Part shown: positions 1 through 12,300 of the stretch, one piece after another
Layout of the letters: the number at the start of each line of letters is the position of its first letter
Position numbering within the stretch: position 1 is the first letter of the stretch
Source of the DNA: Hemerocallis citrina
Taxonomy: Eukaryota; Streptophyta; Magnoliopsida; Asparagales; Asphodelaceae
Assembly (NCBI GenBank): GCA_017893485.1
Contig: CM030365.1
Coordinates: 31,766,289 to 31,830,288 of the forward strand
Direction of reading: 5' to 3'
Length of the DNA: 64,000 nucleotides
The notes under the pieces: model-generated
Told to the model about the DNA's origin: nothing
What the model saw: only the letters and a program-made list of their open reading frames with translations
Databases searched by the model: none
Made by a program: the position numbers and the translations under genes

Positions 1-2199
1 GCAACAGGTTCATGAACCGAGTACTGGGAAACACGGGCTCCCTTCCGAGTACACTTACCCATATTGTCCACTCTATAGTCTTTCCCAAAACCCCGGCTTG
101 TTACTTTTATTAATTCTCATCAAGCCAGCATACATGTGTGCGAAACAAGTCAAGAATCAGGGTCATGTACATGGAATGGCATAATGGGGGGTCGACATGA
201 ATAAATTATCCAGCTAAAATGTTCGGGCAGAATTTGTGTATATGTATTCTTACATATGAAATAGTGTTTAGATAATGTAAATTAATTCTAAGAAAAATTG
301 GGGATGTCCTATATGGTGTCCAGCAACTACATATGAAATTTGGAGTCAATCGCTCGCTGGTTACACCGCTGAAATAATTTGCAAAGAAAATATATACAGC
401 AGTTTTGCAAAACTGCGTCTACTGACACAGCTGCAGTATAACTGCCATAACTCCCAGACCGTAGCTCCAATTTCGATCAACTTGGAGTCTATCGATATCT
501 ACACATCCGGATCTACATTTCATATTCAGGGCTCGGGCCCAAATTCCAATGATAAAAGGGTCGAAACCGCAAAAGAAAATCCAGACAGCAACACTCAGAA
601 TTTATTTACTAATGTAGGTTCCATGGAAATGTGTAAGTGGGTGTCTAAAATTATCAAGTAGCATAAATACATATTCATGGATGTCAAAACAGCAACTAAT
701 ATATATTTTCCAAGTCATAATAGTCACAATTTCGTCAAAATACTAAATTCATATGCGTCTACAAATTTTAGGGGTCCTTAATTCATATGTCCATATGATT
801 CATGTGTTCAAGGGGATAAAAGAGTCCAATTGATTATTATTTAATACGAGGAAGTTTTGTGACTCTTAGATTTGTGGGTTTGAAGGTTCAAATTTGATTT
901 ACAATGATATTTCAAAGGGAGTCACAATCTAACTACATGTGGTATTTTCAAGAAAACTTGTACTAGAGCAATAAAATGTACAAGATGAATACTTGCCTTA
1001 GATGACGTTGATGAACTCCACTTGTTGAAGCAATTAGAGGAGAAAAACCCCCGAAGATGTCCTCAAAAAGCGCGTGCAAAAATTGATCGGAGATCGAGTT
1101 TTCCCGCACACAGGATCGGCCCAAAACAGCGAGTAGCGATTGGATCTGGTGCGGCCAAAACAGGGAACAGCAAAGTCGACCAATCAGATCGTTTCCGAAA
1201 CAGCGGATCTGAGGCCAGAACAGCGTGCAGCGGATCTGGATTTGGTGTGGACGAACACCGAACAGCGATCTCAGCGCGGATCTTGGCGCGATCTGATGGC
1301 TGAGATTCGCTCCCGCCTTTTCCGCCTTCTTCTTCGTTCGTTTCTTCTTCGACGAACTGAGCGTGAGGGAGAGCGGCGACGGTGGGTTTCTTCGACGTGG
1401 CACTATGTCGGGAAGCGACGCAGCGACGACGGCACGGCGGAGACGCGAGGGTGGACGGAAGGCGACGGCGATGTGCTCCTCTGTTCGTGGGTTCGAAACA
1501 GAGGTGAGAGCGATCGGAGGAGTGGGTTGGGGTGTTGGCGAGGCGGCGAGGGGCTGACGAGGCGATGGGGGCGGTGACAGGCGATGGGTTGCGAGGTTGG
1601 GTGGATGAAGACGATGGTTTGGAGCGGTGGTCGAGAATTGGGTTCGAAGGTGGATGGGTTCGAAGCTGGGTTCGTTGTTGATGGTGGTGGATGCAGGCGG
1701 TGGTGGTGATGTGGGGTTGACGAGGAGCGGAAGTCGAGTAGGTGGTGGTCGGAGGTGAACGGAGAGGCGATCGGGAGTTGGGTTGGTTGAACGAAAAAGG
1801 TGGAGACGAAGGAGTCGGGGTGAAGAAGATGATTAGCGGCAGGGTAATTAGGTTATAACAGTATTTTGGGTTAGATTAGGGTTAGGGTAGGGTTTATATA
1901 ATAGGGTTTGTGGGTTTGCGGGTTTTGGGGATCCGTTTCAAAAAGAGCCCAACAGGAGAAATGGTTAAAATGCATCAAAATGGAGATTAAAGATATAAAT
2001 GAGAAGAAATGGTAAATTCTTCATGAATAAGGACACAAATAGGACACGAATGAATTTGATAAAAGGACCAAGAATTTGAGTTGAAACAAAAATAATGATT
2101 TTATTCAATCTGAACAAATTACAGGATCTCAAATAGACGAGAGAGTACAATTGAGAAAAATACAGTATAAAATATAAATACGGGGAAACAGTAGTTACA
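1..2199 (-). mobile_element. LTR-A copy 1, minus strand, cut by window start
   Basis: Seen: read on the minus strand, an LTR begins at 2199 with TGTAACTACTG and keeps the order of modules found in complete LTR-A copies: AT-rich U3, TATA element near 1893-1903, GC-rich leader (about 1050-1800), an AAGGCAAGT donor-like site at 991-999, an AT-rich body, and the conserved CAAGCCGGGGTT and CCCGTGTTTCCC boxes near 20-120. Its 3' end lies left of the window. It abuts the integrase/chromodomain coding of G1 at 2200, inside the frame, so it is an insertion into G1; one half of the expected 5-base duplication would be GTTTT (2200-2204). More diverged than the other LTR-A copies. Whether it is solo or part of a full element cannot be seen. 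Confidence 0.8.
1893..1903 (-). promoter_or_regulatory. TATA element of LTR-A copy 1
   Basis: Minus-strand ATTATATAAACC lies about 300 bases inside the LTR start and just before the GC-rich leader, as in other LTR-A copies. Telomere-like AACCCTA repeats flank it on both sides (about 1865-1910). Confidence 0.55.
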
Positions 2200-2618
2200 G
2201 TTTTGTTCCTCAAGACTTTCTCCCGACGATCCACAATCTCAACTGGGAGCTCAATGTAACTCAGATCCAACTGTAAACCCTCCCGGGACTTCGAGCAAAT
2301 GATGACTTGGATCTGGAATGTATCCTCTCAGCATAGACACATGAAAGACATTGTGCACTTGAGACAACTTTTCCGGTAACTCCAATCGGTAAGCAGTTTT
2401 CCCAATCCGCTTCAATATCTTGTACGGGCCTATGAATTTTGGGGCTAACTTCCCACCTTGGCCAAATCGGATCACACCTTTACTAGGTGAAACCTTCAGA
2501 GAGACAAAGTCACCAACCTCGAACTCAATGTCTCTCCTCTGGTTGTCTGCATGGCTCTTCTGCCTACTCTAAGCATCCACCAACCTCTTCCTGATCAGAT
2601 CAATCTTTTCAGAGGTCT
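2200..2618 (-). pseudogene. G1 integrase C-terminus and start of chromodomain (fragment)
   Basis: Minus-strand coding continues the integrase fragment at 6776-7634 once the solo LTR at 2624-6775 is removed. Seen: the GKL-x-P-F/Y-IGPY/F block of gypsy integrases (IRFGQGGKLAPKFIGPYKIL), a YRLELP stretch, an HNVFHVSMLR block, then after a frameshift near 2255 the EIVDRREKVLRNK block, which is the start of the chromodomain-bearing tail in Del/Tekay-like chromoviruses. One in-frame TAG lies upstream (after LVDA, near 2570). The chromodomain is cut off at 2199 by LTR-A copy 1. Clearly non-functional. G2 keeps the same tail complete (ends 41663), which supports the reading. Confidence 0.85.
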
Positions 2619-3207
2619 GCTGCTGTAACCCCTGTTTTTCCAAAAATGTATTTTTTGTATTTTCTGTATTTAAAATTTTAGCAATTTTTTTTTTCGGTTT
2701 TCAAATTCTTGTCAAATTATATTATTGGATCTTCCATTAAAATCTATTTCGATCAATAATTTTATTTGTAAATCTTATTATTGTTATTAACACTTTGATT
2801 TCTATTATTATTTTTAATACTACTACTATTATTATTACTGTTATTTTTGATACTGTTATTTTTGTTATTATTATTTATTATTATTATTATTATTAATATT
2901 TCTATAAAATCCAAATTTTATATTTTTATTTGTTATTTCATTTATTTATTTATTTTATTTTATTTATTTATTTTCTAAACCAAATTACCCTTTTACAATA
3001 CCCAATACCCATTACATTACCCATACCCATTACCCTATCCTAATTCATTATACCTATACCTTATTTTCATATAACCCAAAACCCAATTGCATATAAGTCA
3101 ATACCCTGTACTCCCGAATACTACCCAACACCCGTTATTACCCAACCCGAAACCACCCTTCAGCCATTAACCCGAACCTGTTTCCCCTTCAACCCTAACC
3201 CAACCTG

Positions 3208-3215
3208 TATATATA
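3208..3215 (+). promoter_or_regulatory. TATA element of LTR-A copy 2
   Basis: TATATATA lies about 585 bases into the LTR, preceded by AACCCTAACCC (3191-3201, telo-box-like) and followed by a C/T-rich start region and the GC-rich leader. The same arrangement recurs in other LTR-A copies, so this is the likely transcription start marking the U3/R border. Confidence 0.6.
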
Positions 3216-4140
3216 CTACCCCCCTGTCGATTCATCTCCTCTCTGCCGCAAACCCATGCACACGCCTCTTCTGCTCTCTTCCTCATCCTCGAACCCATCC
3301 TCTCTCCCTCCTCCTGCGTCGCAACCACCCTGCCTCCTCTTCATCCAACACCTGCTCCAGCCTCGGCTCCGTCTCCTCTCCCCATCCCCCTCTGTAGCGG
3401 CATCGCGGGCCTCCCTCACGACCACTATTGCCTCGACGATGCCACTCCATTGCCAGCCCCCAGGCTAGCCTCCCTATGCACTGCACCTCCCCGTGCGCCC
3501 TGCACCTGCCGCAGTGTCCCCTGCGTCGTCAGCCGGCAGCCCCGCTGTGAAGTCTATCGTGACCCCGATCCCCTCCTCGGCCCTTGTCGCGTAGCCAATG
3601 CGCCGAACAGCCACCCTTCCGTCCTCCCGTGCGACTCCCCCTCATCCCCTGTTCTACTGTAGCCTCAATAGCAATGGTGCCGCCGCCGTGCCCGTTGTTC
3701 GCCGCCTTCTGTCACCAGTGCCAGTCCCCCTTGGCTGCAGCCACCTGCTGCAGCACCATCCGCCATCGGAGCCGATAGCCGCAGCCAGTGCAGCTAAGGG
3801 TTGCTATTGTTTTGGCATAATCATGGGTTCTAGATCACCCTTGATCGTGGCCGTAAGATCAATTTGATCATCAAGATCTTGATCATCCGATCATCATCAT
3901 CTAGTGGATCTTGGCCGTCCGATCTTGATCTTGATCTTCTCTTGGATCTAGCCGTTGGATCCCTTGATCTTCATCAGTCTTGATCCCAGCCGTCCATTTG
4001 ATCTGATCTTGATCATCCTCTTGATCATCGAGATCCGTGCTTGTGTTCGTGATTGGTTTGTGTGCTTGTTCGATCGTGCTTGTGCCTCGAGAATCTATTC
4101 TCATCATTCTTATTTGTTGGATCGTCGTTTTCGTCTTCTC

Positions 4141-6401
4141 CAGGCAAGTAACTTGTACTCCAATTCATTTGTTTGATACAAGTCCCAAAGTTCACCTATA
4201 ATGTAGTTGGGTCTAGAGACGACTCTTGTTTGTGTTTTGCTTGATGTTTTTCGTCTCTATTATGAAAGTACGACCATAGATGACTCACGACAAAATCTTG
4301 ACATGATTCAACCTAGGACTCGCCCGTTCTTGATTTTAGGTCGTGCATGTGAGACTTGTGTGTGAACTTGTGTTTTGGTTGAGACCATGAGATATATTTG
4401 GCATGGATATGTTAATAACCCTAAATCATGAAATTTAGACACTTGGTAGACTTGATTTCATGTTTAGATGTGTTTGGATTAATTTTCTTGAATCTATGTT
4501 GTTTTTGTTTTGAGGGAAAAAATCTGTGGTTGACACTGTTCTGTTTCATTTGCTGTTTTCGACTGGTTTAAAGTCAGTATCCTAATTTCGGTATGAAACA
4601 TGAGTTTTAGATAATTTTGTCTAATTTCAAACCCCTCTGACCTTGCTTGATTTTGATTTCGTATGACTGAGTTATGACTGTTTTAGTACAGAGGTGTCGA
4701 TCTTTTCCAGATTCTATTTTTTTAGTAATTTTGATAATAAACTATTTTCAAGAACTATGCTACACATATTATTTTGATCCAAAACTTTGATCAGTGTTTC
4801 TTTATCTAGTTAGGGATTACCCAGAATCATGGTGAATTTTATTGACAAGTTTTATGTGATGTTTCATTCTCGTTTATAAAATCTGTACTAGTTGTATTTT
4901 GCTAGCTGTTCTGTAAAGAATCTTATTTTTACTATGATTCCTTTTACTATATGAAAAATGGTTGTGAAATGTGAAAGTTAGTATATTTTATCTATTTTCA
5001 TATCCCTTTGGCGGGATTGGATTTCGTTTCACTGGTTGCGAGATATCTTTGTTTTCGTACAGTAGTGTTGGGAATTACAGATTTGTCAAACTATGTTTTA
5101 TTGATGCTTCTGTATTTTTGATGACTGAACTATTGTTACTGGAAAATTCTGAAACTTTATATTTTGATTCTAGACATATAGGGGAATACCCCAGATTTTT
5201 CCTGAAATTGTTTGAGAGGTTTTGATGCAGTTTTCCCGACTGAGAATTCGTTTTCCTGATTTCTGACTGAATATGTTTTCTGTTTTCAATTCTGTTTTGA
5301 GTTATGATGTTGTGAATTACTATATAACTTATTTATACTCGCCGGATTCGTGTGGGAGTCTATTTTCCAGATCCTTCGACGGATCCAGATTTGGATATTT
5401 GTAGTAGCGGAAATCACTATTTTTGTACAACACTATCTTGCTGTCCTGAATTAGAAAACTAGTTATTTTGCCCTGTTGTGTGTTGTTTTGTACCTGTACT
5501 TGTTTATCTTGCATCCTGAACCTGATACATGTTTATATCCTGTTATTCTTGATATATTTGTACACCTACATTCCTGTTTGATTTTAATAATAAAATAATC
5601 AAGCCGGGGTTTAAGGGAAAGATCGAATAGTGGATAATTCAGAAACGTGTACTCAGAAGGGGGCCCGTGTTTCCCATTACTTGTGCCATGTTTCATGACT
5701 ACATGATTCATGCTTGATATTACTTGGGCCATGTTTCATGACTACATAATTCATGCTTGATATTACTTGTTGCCATGATTCGTGACGATTCATGCTTGAT
5801 ACTATTTGTTGCCACGTGATCATAACTACATGACTCGTGCTTGATACTTGCTACCACTTGTTTACGATTACGTGACTCGTGCTTGATACTGGTTGTTTGA
5901 CTTGTCCCTAAGTACACTGCCCTCTATAGTCCACTATGAAATCTAAAACGAAACTGTATTGACTGTAACAACCATGTGATAAAAGGATGGCACATGAAGT
6001 GTTACCTAGATAGTAATAATACAAGATATTTAATACATGATACTTGAACATGATACTTGAACATGATACTTAACATGATACATACTTGCCTGATACTTGA
6101 CTACATGATACATGAGACTTGTTTACATGAGATTTGATAACCTGAGACTTGATACATGATTACATGATACTTGACACCTGATGCATGTTTACATGATACT
6201 TGTTTACTTGACTCTTGATATATGCTACATGATACTTGATCACATTACCAAGCTAGTTGTTTATTTTCACATCATACTTATACCATGTTGCTAGTTAGTT
6301 TTCCCATGTACTTGTATCCTACATTATAAGTGGCTCGTAACTTGCAATTGACGGGTACTTATTTTTCTCTTTCCCTCTTTCCTGCATTCATTGAATTGCA
6401 G
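4141..6401 (+). other. Candidate GC-AG leader intron within LTR-A copy 2
   Basis: CAG|GCAAGTAAC at 4141-4152 matches the consensus of GC-type 5' splice sites. A pyrimidine-rich stretch ending in TTGCAG (to 6401) could be the acceptor. AGGCAAGTA is kept at the equivalent place in other LTR-A copies (18965, 42821, and minus strand near 33461 and 999), although surrounding bases differ. The acceptor side is also kept. The donor could instead pair with the acceptor just upstream of gag (for example 21736 in G2). Inference only; no transcript data. Confidence 0.4.
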
Positions 6402-6775
6402 ATTTTGGAGAACATGTTCTAGATGGTATCGGTGACATGAAGTATTAGTGCTGGATCCTGTTATTATTATATCTTGTAGTTTGCTTGAACAATAATGTAT
6501 CTTATACTTGGATTTATTCTTGTATTTGGGCAATGTGACCTAGGATTATTTGTGTTATTCAGATCATGACTATTTGGAATTAATATATTTTATTTCAAGT
6601 ATTCTTGTTGGTATTTGGTTCATATGTGCATATGGTTGACTTTTCTGGCTTCCGACTCTGATTATTTCTGTGCTCTGTTATAAAGATTGCTGAACAGCTT
6701 ATGGATGATGAAAATCATTCGCTGGGTTTTTGTTACGTACTCGTATTCGGTATTTTTGGGAAGCGGGGCATGACA

Positions 6776-7634
6776 ACTGCACAATCTCATGCCCAAACAT
6801 TTGCCATTCCCCGACTTCGAACCAACAAATAGGTGTTCTACACTTCCTACCATACAGAGCTTCGTACGGCACCATCCCGATACTAGTCTGAAAACTGTTA
6901 TTGTAAGCAAACTCCCCCAGAGCTAAATGCCTTTCCCAACTTCCTCCAAAGTCTAGAACACAACACCGAAGCATATCCTCAAGAATAAGGTTGACTCTCT
7001 CGGTCTGCCCATCGGTCTGAGGATGAAAAGCAGTGTTGAAATCCGTCTTGGTACCCAAAGCTGTTTGAAAACTCCTCTAGAAATGTGAAGTAAACCACGC
7101 ATCTAGATCAGACACAATGGTTAACGGAACACCATGAAGCCTGATGATCTCACCAACATACAACTCACCCAACTTGTCCATAGACGAAGTGAGTTTCATC
7201 GCCAAGAAGTGCACAAACTTGGTTAGTCGATCACGTATGACCCAAATCTCATCATTGCCCTTTGAACTCTTGGGCAAACCCGTGATGAAATCCATACCGA
7301 TGTTATCCCACTTCCATTCCGGAATAGGTGACGGTTGCAATAGAGCTCTGGGTTTTTGATTCTTGGCCTTGATCTGTTGACAGATCTCACACCTCGCCAC
7401 AAACTCGGCCACATCCCGCTTCAGACCTGACCACCAGAAATATTGCTTAATGTTATTATACATCTTGGTACTCCCAGGATGTACAAACAAAAGAGTAGCA
7501 TGTGCCTGCTGAAGAATACTCTCCCGCAATTCTGCTTGATCCGGAACACACAGTCTCTCCCCAAGCCACAACACTTCATCCCTGATCTGAAACTCTGCCA
7601 ACCTGCCAGCACCAACCTGCTCCTTCATCTTCTG
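6776..7634 (-). pseudogene. G1 integrase, zinc-binding and catalytic core
   Basis: Minus-strand integrase of a Ty3/gypsy chromovirus. Seen from the right: an HHCC zinc-binding module (QQAH, VHPGS, ARCEICQQIK), the first catalytic Asp block (MDFITGLP), an IWVI-DRLTKF-HFL stretch, the second Asp block (IVSDLDAWF, where families usually have SDRD), a TAG at about 7078, then AFHPQTDGQTERVN with the catalytic Glu and the EALYGRKCRTP motif. It is interrupted after HEIV by the solo LTR-A at 2624-6775 and continues at 2618. The nonsense codon and Arg to Leu change indicate a dead copy. RNase H and RT lie immediately upstream at higher coordinates. Confidence 0.9.
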
Positions 7635-9318
7635 AATCTCTGCATCTTCCTTCTAACTTGCAATAATCCTTTCATTCAGCGTTGGTTGAAGCCTCAACTG
7701 AGCTAAAGACGATCCCAAGCCTTGCAGAACGACTTCAATACCAGCCCGATCCAACTCCTTTGCAAGATGCTTCTAAGTTGTAATCAAACTAGCCAAATGC
7801 TCTTGCGACTAAGTGCATCAGCAACAACATTAGCCTTCCTCGGATGGTACTTAATCTCAGGACAAATTTCCTCAAGTACTTCTAGCCATCTCCTTTGTCT
7901 CAGATTCAAGTCCTTCTACTGATAGATGTACTTCAAGCTTTTATGGTCCGTATACATGTTCAGCTTCTCACCATACACGTAATGTCTTCATTGCTTTAAG
8001 ACGAAGATAATCGCAGCCAACTCCAGATCATGAGTCGGATAATTCTTCTCATGCGGTCTTAGTTGCCTAGACCCATAAGCGATCACTTTCTCTTCTTGCA
8101 TTAAGATACAACCAAGCCCATGATGTGAAGCATCACTATAGACATCATACTCAACACCTGCTCTAAGCAAAGCTAAAATGGGAGCAGTAGTCAGCCTCTC
8201 TTTCAACTCCTGAAAGCTTACCTCACACTCTTCAGTCAACTTGAAGTTCACATTCTTCTTGGTCAGACTAGTGAGCGGCACGGCTATCTGAGCATAGCCC
8301 TGAATGAACATCATGTAGTATCCAGTTAACCCAAGAAAACTCCTGATTTTCTTCACTGTAATAGGCCTTGCCCAATTCTTCACTGCCTCTATCTTCTACA
8401 GATCAGTTGCCACTCCCTCCTTAGAAAGGATGTGACATAGGAATGCCACCTCAGATTTCCCGAAATCGCACTTGGATAACTTGGCATACAACCCATGCTC
8501 CTGAAGCTTCCTCAAAACTGCTGCCAGATGCTCTATGTGCTCCTCCTCTGACTTGGAGTACACGAGGATATCGTCAATAAACACCACGACGAAAGAGTCA
8601 ATAAACGGCCTTAGAACTCTGTTCATCATATCCATGAAAATTGCAGGTGCATTCGTCACTCCAAACGGCATAACTAAGAATTCGTAATGCATGTATCGAG
8701 TTCTAAACGCATTCTTATGCACATCTTCAGTTTTCACTCGAACTTGATGATATCCTGATCGAAGATCTATTTTGGAGAAAACAGCTGCTCCTTGTAGACA
8801 ATCGAACAAGTCATCAATTCGTGGAATCGGATATTTATTCTGAACAGTAACCTTATTCAGCTCTCAGTAATCGATGCACATCCTCATCGAACCATCCTTC
8901 TTCTTTACCAAAAGCACTGGCGCTTCCTAAGGTGACGCACTCGGTTGAATAAATGCCTTCTCCAATGGTTCCTCAATCTGCCGTTTGATCTCATCCTGCT
9001 CCACAGGCGCCATCCTGTACAGTGCCTTGGAAATAGGTGCACTCCCTGGATGAATAGTGATGCTGAACTCTACATCATTATGCGGGAGTAACCCAGGCAA
9101 ATCTTCTAAGAATATAGTCAGATAATCCTGAACCACTGGAATCTGCTGCACCTCTATAGGAATCTCTTTCTTCTGGCTGATAGCAGCCACCAAATATGAA
9201 CATCTCCTCTTCCCTTGGAAAGTGACTTTAGGTCCACCTGGAGTCTTCACTGTTACTATCTTGGTCTTGCACTCGATGCTCACACTGTACATCGACATCC
9301 AATCAATGCCAATGATAA
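7635..9318 (-). pseudogene. G1 reverse transcriptase and RNase H (decayed)
   Basis: Minus strand. From the right: protease tail (MSMYSVSIECKTK, 9298 downward), a PVVQDYLTIF linker, the RT start (EFSITIHPGSAPISKALYRM), then stops at about 8926 (Trp to amber context) and 8863 (Arg to TGA), [12 protein letters not shown] with the first catalytic Asp, [23 protein letters not shown] with the paired Asp (about 8557-8583), a stop near 8394, the [13 protein letters not shown] thumb, and RNase H with [15 protein letters not shown] and DLELAAI. The stretch 7635-7987 (end of RNase H and linker to integrase) is full of stops. RT catalytic residues remain although the frame is broken at least four times. 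Solo LTR-A copy 3 splits it from the protease. Confidence 0.9.
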
Positions 9319-9323
9319 CATCG

Positions 9324-12300
9324 TGTCATGCCCCGCTTCCCATAAAGAATACGGAATACGGATACATAACAAAATCCCAGAGAATGATTTTCATCATCCA
9401 TAAGCTATTCAGGAATCTTTACAACATACCACAGGAATAATCAGAGTCGGAAGCAAAGAAACAACCAGACATGCATAATTGAAACAAGATACCAATAGAA
9501 ATTACTTGAAACCAAATACAATAATCTCAAATAATCAGGTTTTGAACAAGTCAAATATCCTGGGTCACATCGCCCAAATACAAATAAATGTCTAAGTCAT
9601 CAAGTACAATTTATTCAAGTTCAAGCAACAAATAATAATTATAAAGCAGAAAATCCAGCACTAGTACATCATCTCGCCAATACCATCTGGACGTAGACCA
9701 TCCTGATCTGCAATTAGTAAATTTGCAAGAGAAGGAAAAAGAAAATAAGTACTTATCAATTGCAAGTTACGGGCCACTTATAATGTAGGATACAAGTACA
9801 GGGAATAGATAATTCTAAGTAGCAAGTATAACATGGTATAAGTGTGTCAACAGAAATATAATATCTAACATGAATCAGGAAAATAGAAACAAGTAGCATG
9901 GTATGCTAACAGGTACAGGTAACATGTATCAAGTGCCAAGTAAACAGATAATCAGGTAAACATGTAACAAGTATCAGGTAACAGGTTTACAGGTAAACTG
10001 GTAATCATGTAATAGGTAACAGGTAACAGGTAATCAGGTATACAGGTATACAGGTAACAGGTACAAGTACAGAAAATCAGGTTACGACAAGTCTTGCTTT
10101 ATTACTATCTAGGTAGCACTTCATTCACCCCAAAAACATAACACATGGTTGCTAGAACAAACAATTTCGCTTTAGATTTCATAGTGGAGTCCATTGGACA
10201 GTGTACTCAGGTACAGAAAACATGTATAACAGGAACAGGTAGAACTTAGTGGTTCTCTTCCGAGTACATCTTCCTATAGGGAAGCATGCAGTCAGGTACA
10301 GGAAACAGGTATAACCTAGTGGTTATCTTCCGAGTACATCTTCCTATAGGGAAGCATGCAGTCAGGTACAGGTAACAGGATCGTGAATCATGTATTTATG
10401 AACACGTAACAGGCAGGCAGGACACAGGTCCTCTTCTAAGTACACGTTTCTATATTTTCCATTACTAGATCTTTTCCTTAACCCCGGCTTGGTCATTTAT
10501 TATTATAATCAGGCATGCATATAATTTTCTTAAAACAAAGCAAGGATAACAGGATATAAACATGTATCAGGTTCAAGGTGAAAATTAAACAAGTACAGGT
10601 ACAAGATAACACATAACAGGGTAAAACAACTAGTTTTCTAATTCAGGACAGCAAGACAGTGTTGTACTAAAACAGTGATTCCTGCTACTATAAACATCCA
10701 AATCTGGATCCATCGTGGAAAATAGATTTCAGCACGAATCCAGCGAGTATAATTAAGTCATATAGTAATTCACACATCATAACTCAAAACAGATTTGAAA
10801 ACAGAAATTATGTTCAGTCAGAAATCAGGAAAACGAATTCTCAGTCAGGAAAAATGCATCAAAACCTCTCAAATAAATTCAGGAAAAATATGGGGTATTC
10901 CCCTATATGTCTAGGACCAAAATATAAATTTTGATAATATTCCAGTAAAATTAGTTTATTCATAAAAAATAAGAACACATCAAGAAACGACACTTTGGAA
11001 AATCTGGAATTCCCAACACTGCTGTACAAAAACTGAGGTATCTCGCAAGCCGTGAAACGAAATCCGAATCCGCCAAAGGGTGACAAAAATAGATAAAATA
11101 AACTAACTTTCATATTTCACGGATATTTTTCATACAGTAAAAGGAAATTGGGTAAAAACATAATTCTTTACAGAACAGTAGCCAAAATACAGCATGTATA
11201 GTTTTCATAAATGAGCATGAAACAATAATAAAGCTTATCAATAAAATTCACCAAAATTCTAGATATTCTCTAACTTGATAAAGAAATACTGACCAAGTTT
11301 TGGATCAAAATAATATACGTAGCATAGTTCTTTAAAATGATTTGTCATCAAAATTACCGAAAAATAGAATCTGGAAAAGATCGACACCTCTGTAGTAAAA
11401 CAGTCATAATTCAACCATACGAAAACAAAATCTAGCAAGGTCAGAGGAGTTTGAAAATAGACGAAATTCTCTAAAACTCATGTTTTATACCGAAATTAAG
11501 TTACTGACTTTAAGACAGTCCAAAACAGTAAACAAAACAGATCAGCAACAAAATAATGATTTTTCCCTTTAAAGACAACTCAACATATATCATACAAAAC
11601 TTGTTCAAAGCACAACCGAACATGAAATCGAGTCTACCATGTGTCCAAACATCATGAATTTGGGTTATTAACATATCTAAATCAAGCTTATCACATGGTT
11701 CTTAACAAATGTCCAAACTTTCACAAAAAGTCTCAAATACATGTTCAAATCAAGAACAGGTAAAACCCTAAGTTAATTCATGTCCATATTGTGTCGTGAG
11801 ACAACTATGGTCAAGTTTTCATAATAGAGACAAAACCCATCAAGCAAAACACAAACAAGAGTCGTCTCTAGACCCAACTACACTATAGGTGGTATTTTTG
11901 ACCTATATCAAACAAATAAATTAGAGTATCGAGCAAAACCCACGAACAACGAGAACCAAAAGTAACGAGCAAAACCCACGAACGAATATCCATGAATCAA
12001 CGAATCCAAGCAATGAACCCACGAACAACTCGCACGAACACACGGCACGCTTCTCAAGGCAAGAGAAGAGAAAACCCACAACAAGAAAGATGATGTGCTT
12101 GCGGTGCTTGTGGTTTGGAGGGTGTTGATTGGCAAGGGGGTAAATGATCAGGATGAAGGGGTGTAGGGTGACCGGAGATGGTCGAGAGAGGGCTCGGGGT
12201 GTGCGGGTTGGAGGTGCAGCTGGGAAGAGGAGGGGGGTCTCGGCCAAGGTTCAGGCCGGGTAGGAGCTCGGGTTGGGGTGGCCAGGTGCTATGGTTTGAG

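Larger units (their letters stand above)
2624..6775 (+). mobile_element. Solo LTR-A copy 2 (4152 bp) inside G1 integrase
   Basis: Starts TGTAACCCCTG and ends GGGGCATGACA. Flanked by GCTGC (2619-2623) and ACTGC (6776-6780), a 5-base duplication with one change. Removing the LTR and one copy rejoins the G1 integrase frame (EIVQ to QTSEKIDL on the minus strand). No internal domain or second LTR accompanies it, so it is a solo LTR from unequal recombination. Order: U3 with a TTA/ATT microsatellite (about 2788-2900), C-rich and ACCC-rich stretch, TATA at 3208-3215, GC-rich leader (about 3240-3800), GATC-dense block (3833-4075), CAG|GCAAGT donor-like site (4141-4149), long AT-rich body, tandem repeats (5690-5890 and 6020-6240), acceptor-like TTGCAG ending 6401, and a conserved U5 tail. 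Its length is extreme for an LTR. Confidence 0.92.

Noticed and set aside
963..1577. Several overlapping ORFs of 60-145 codons on both strands
   Set aside because: They lie in the GC-rich leader of LTR-A copy 1; frames are open on both strands because of base composition and show no family motifs.
3216..3867. Pro/Ser/Arg-rich ORFs that could be taken for host gene exons
   Set aside because: Located directly after the TATA of a solo LTR, low complexity, not conserved in other LTR-A copies.
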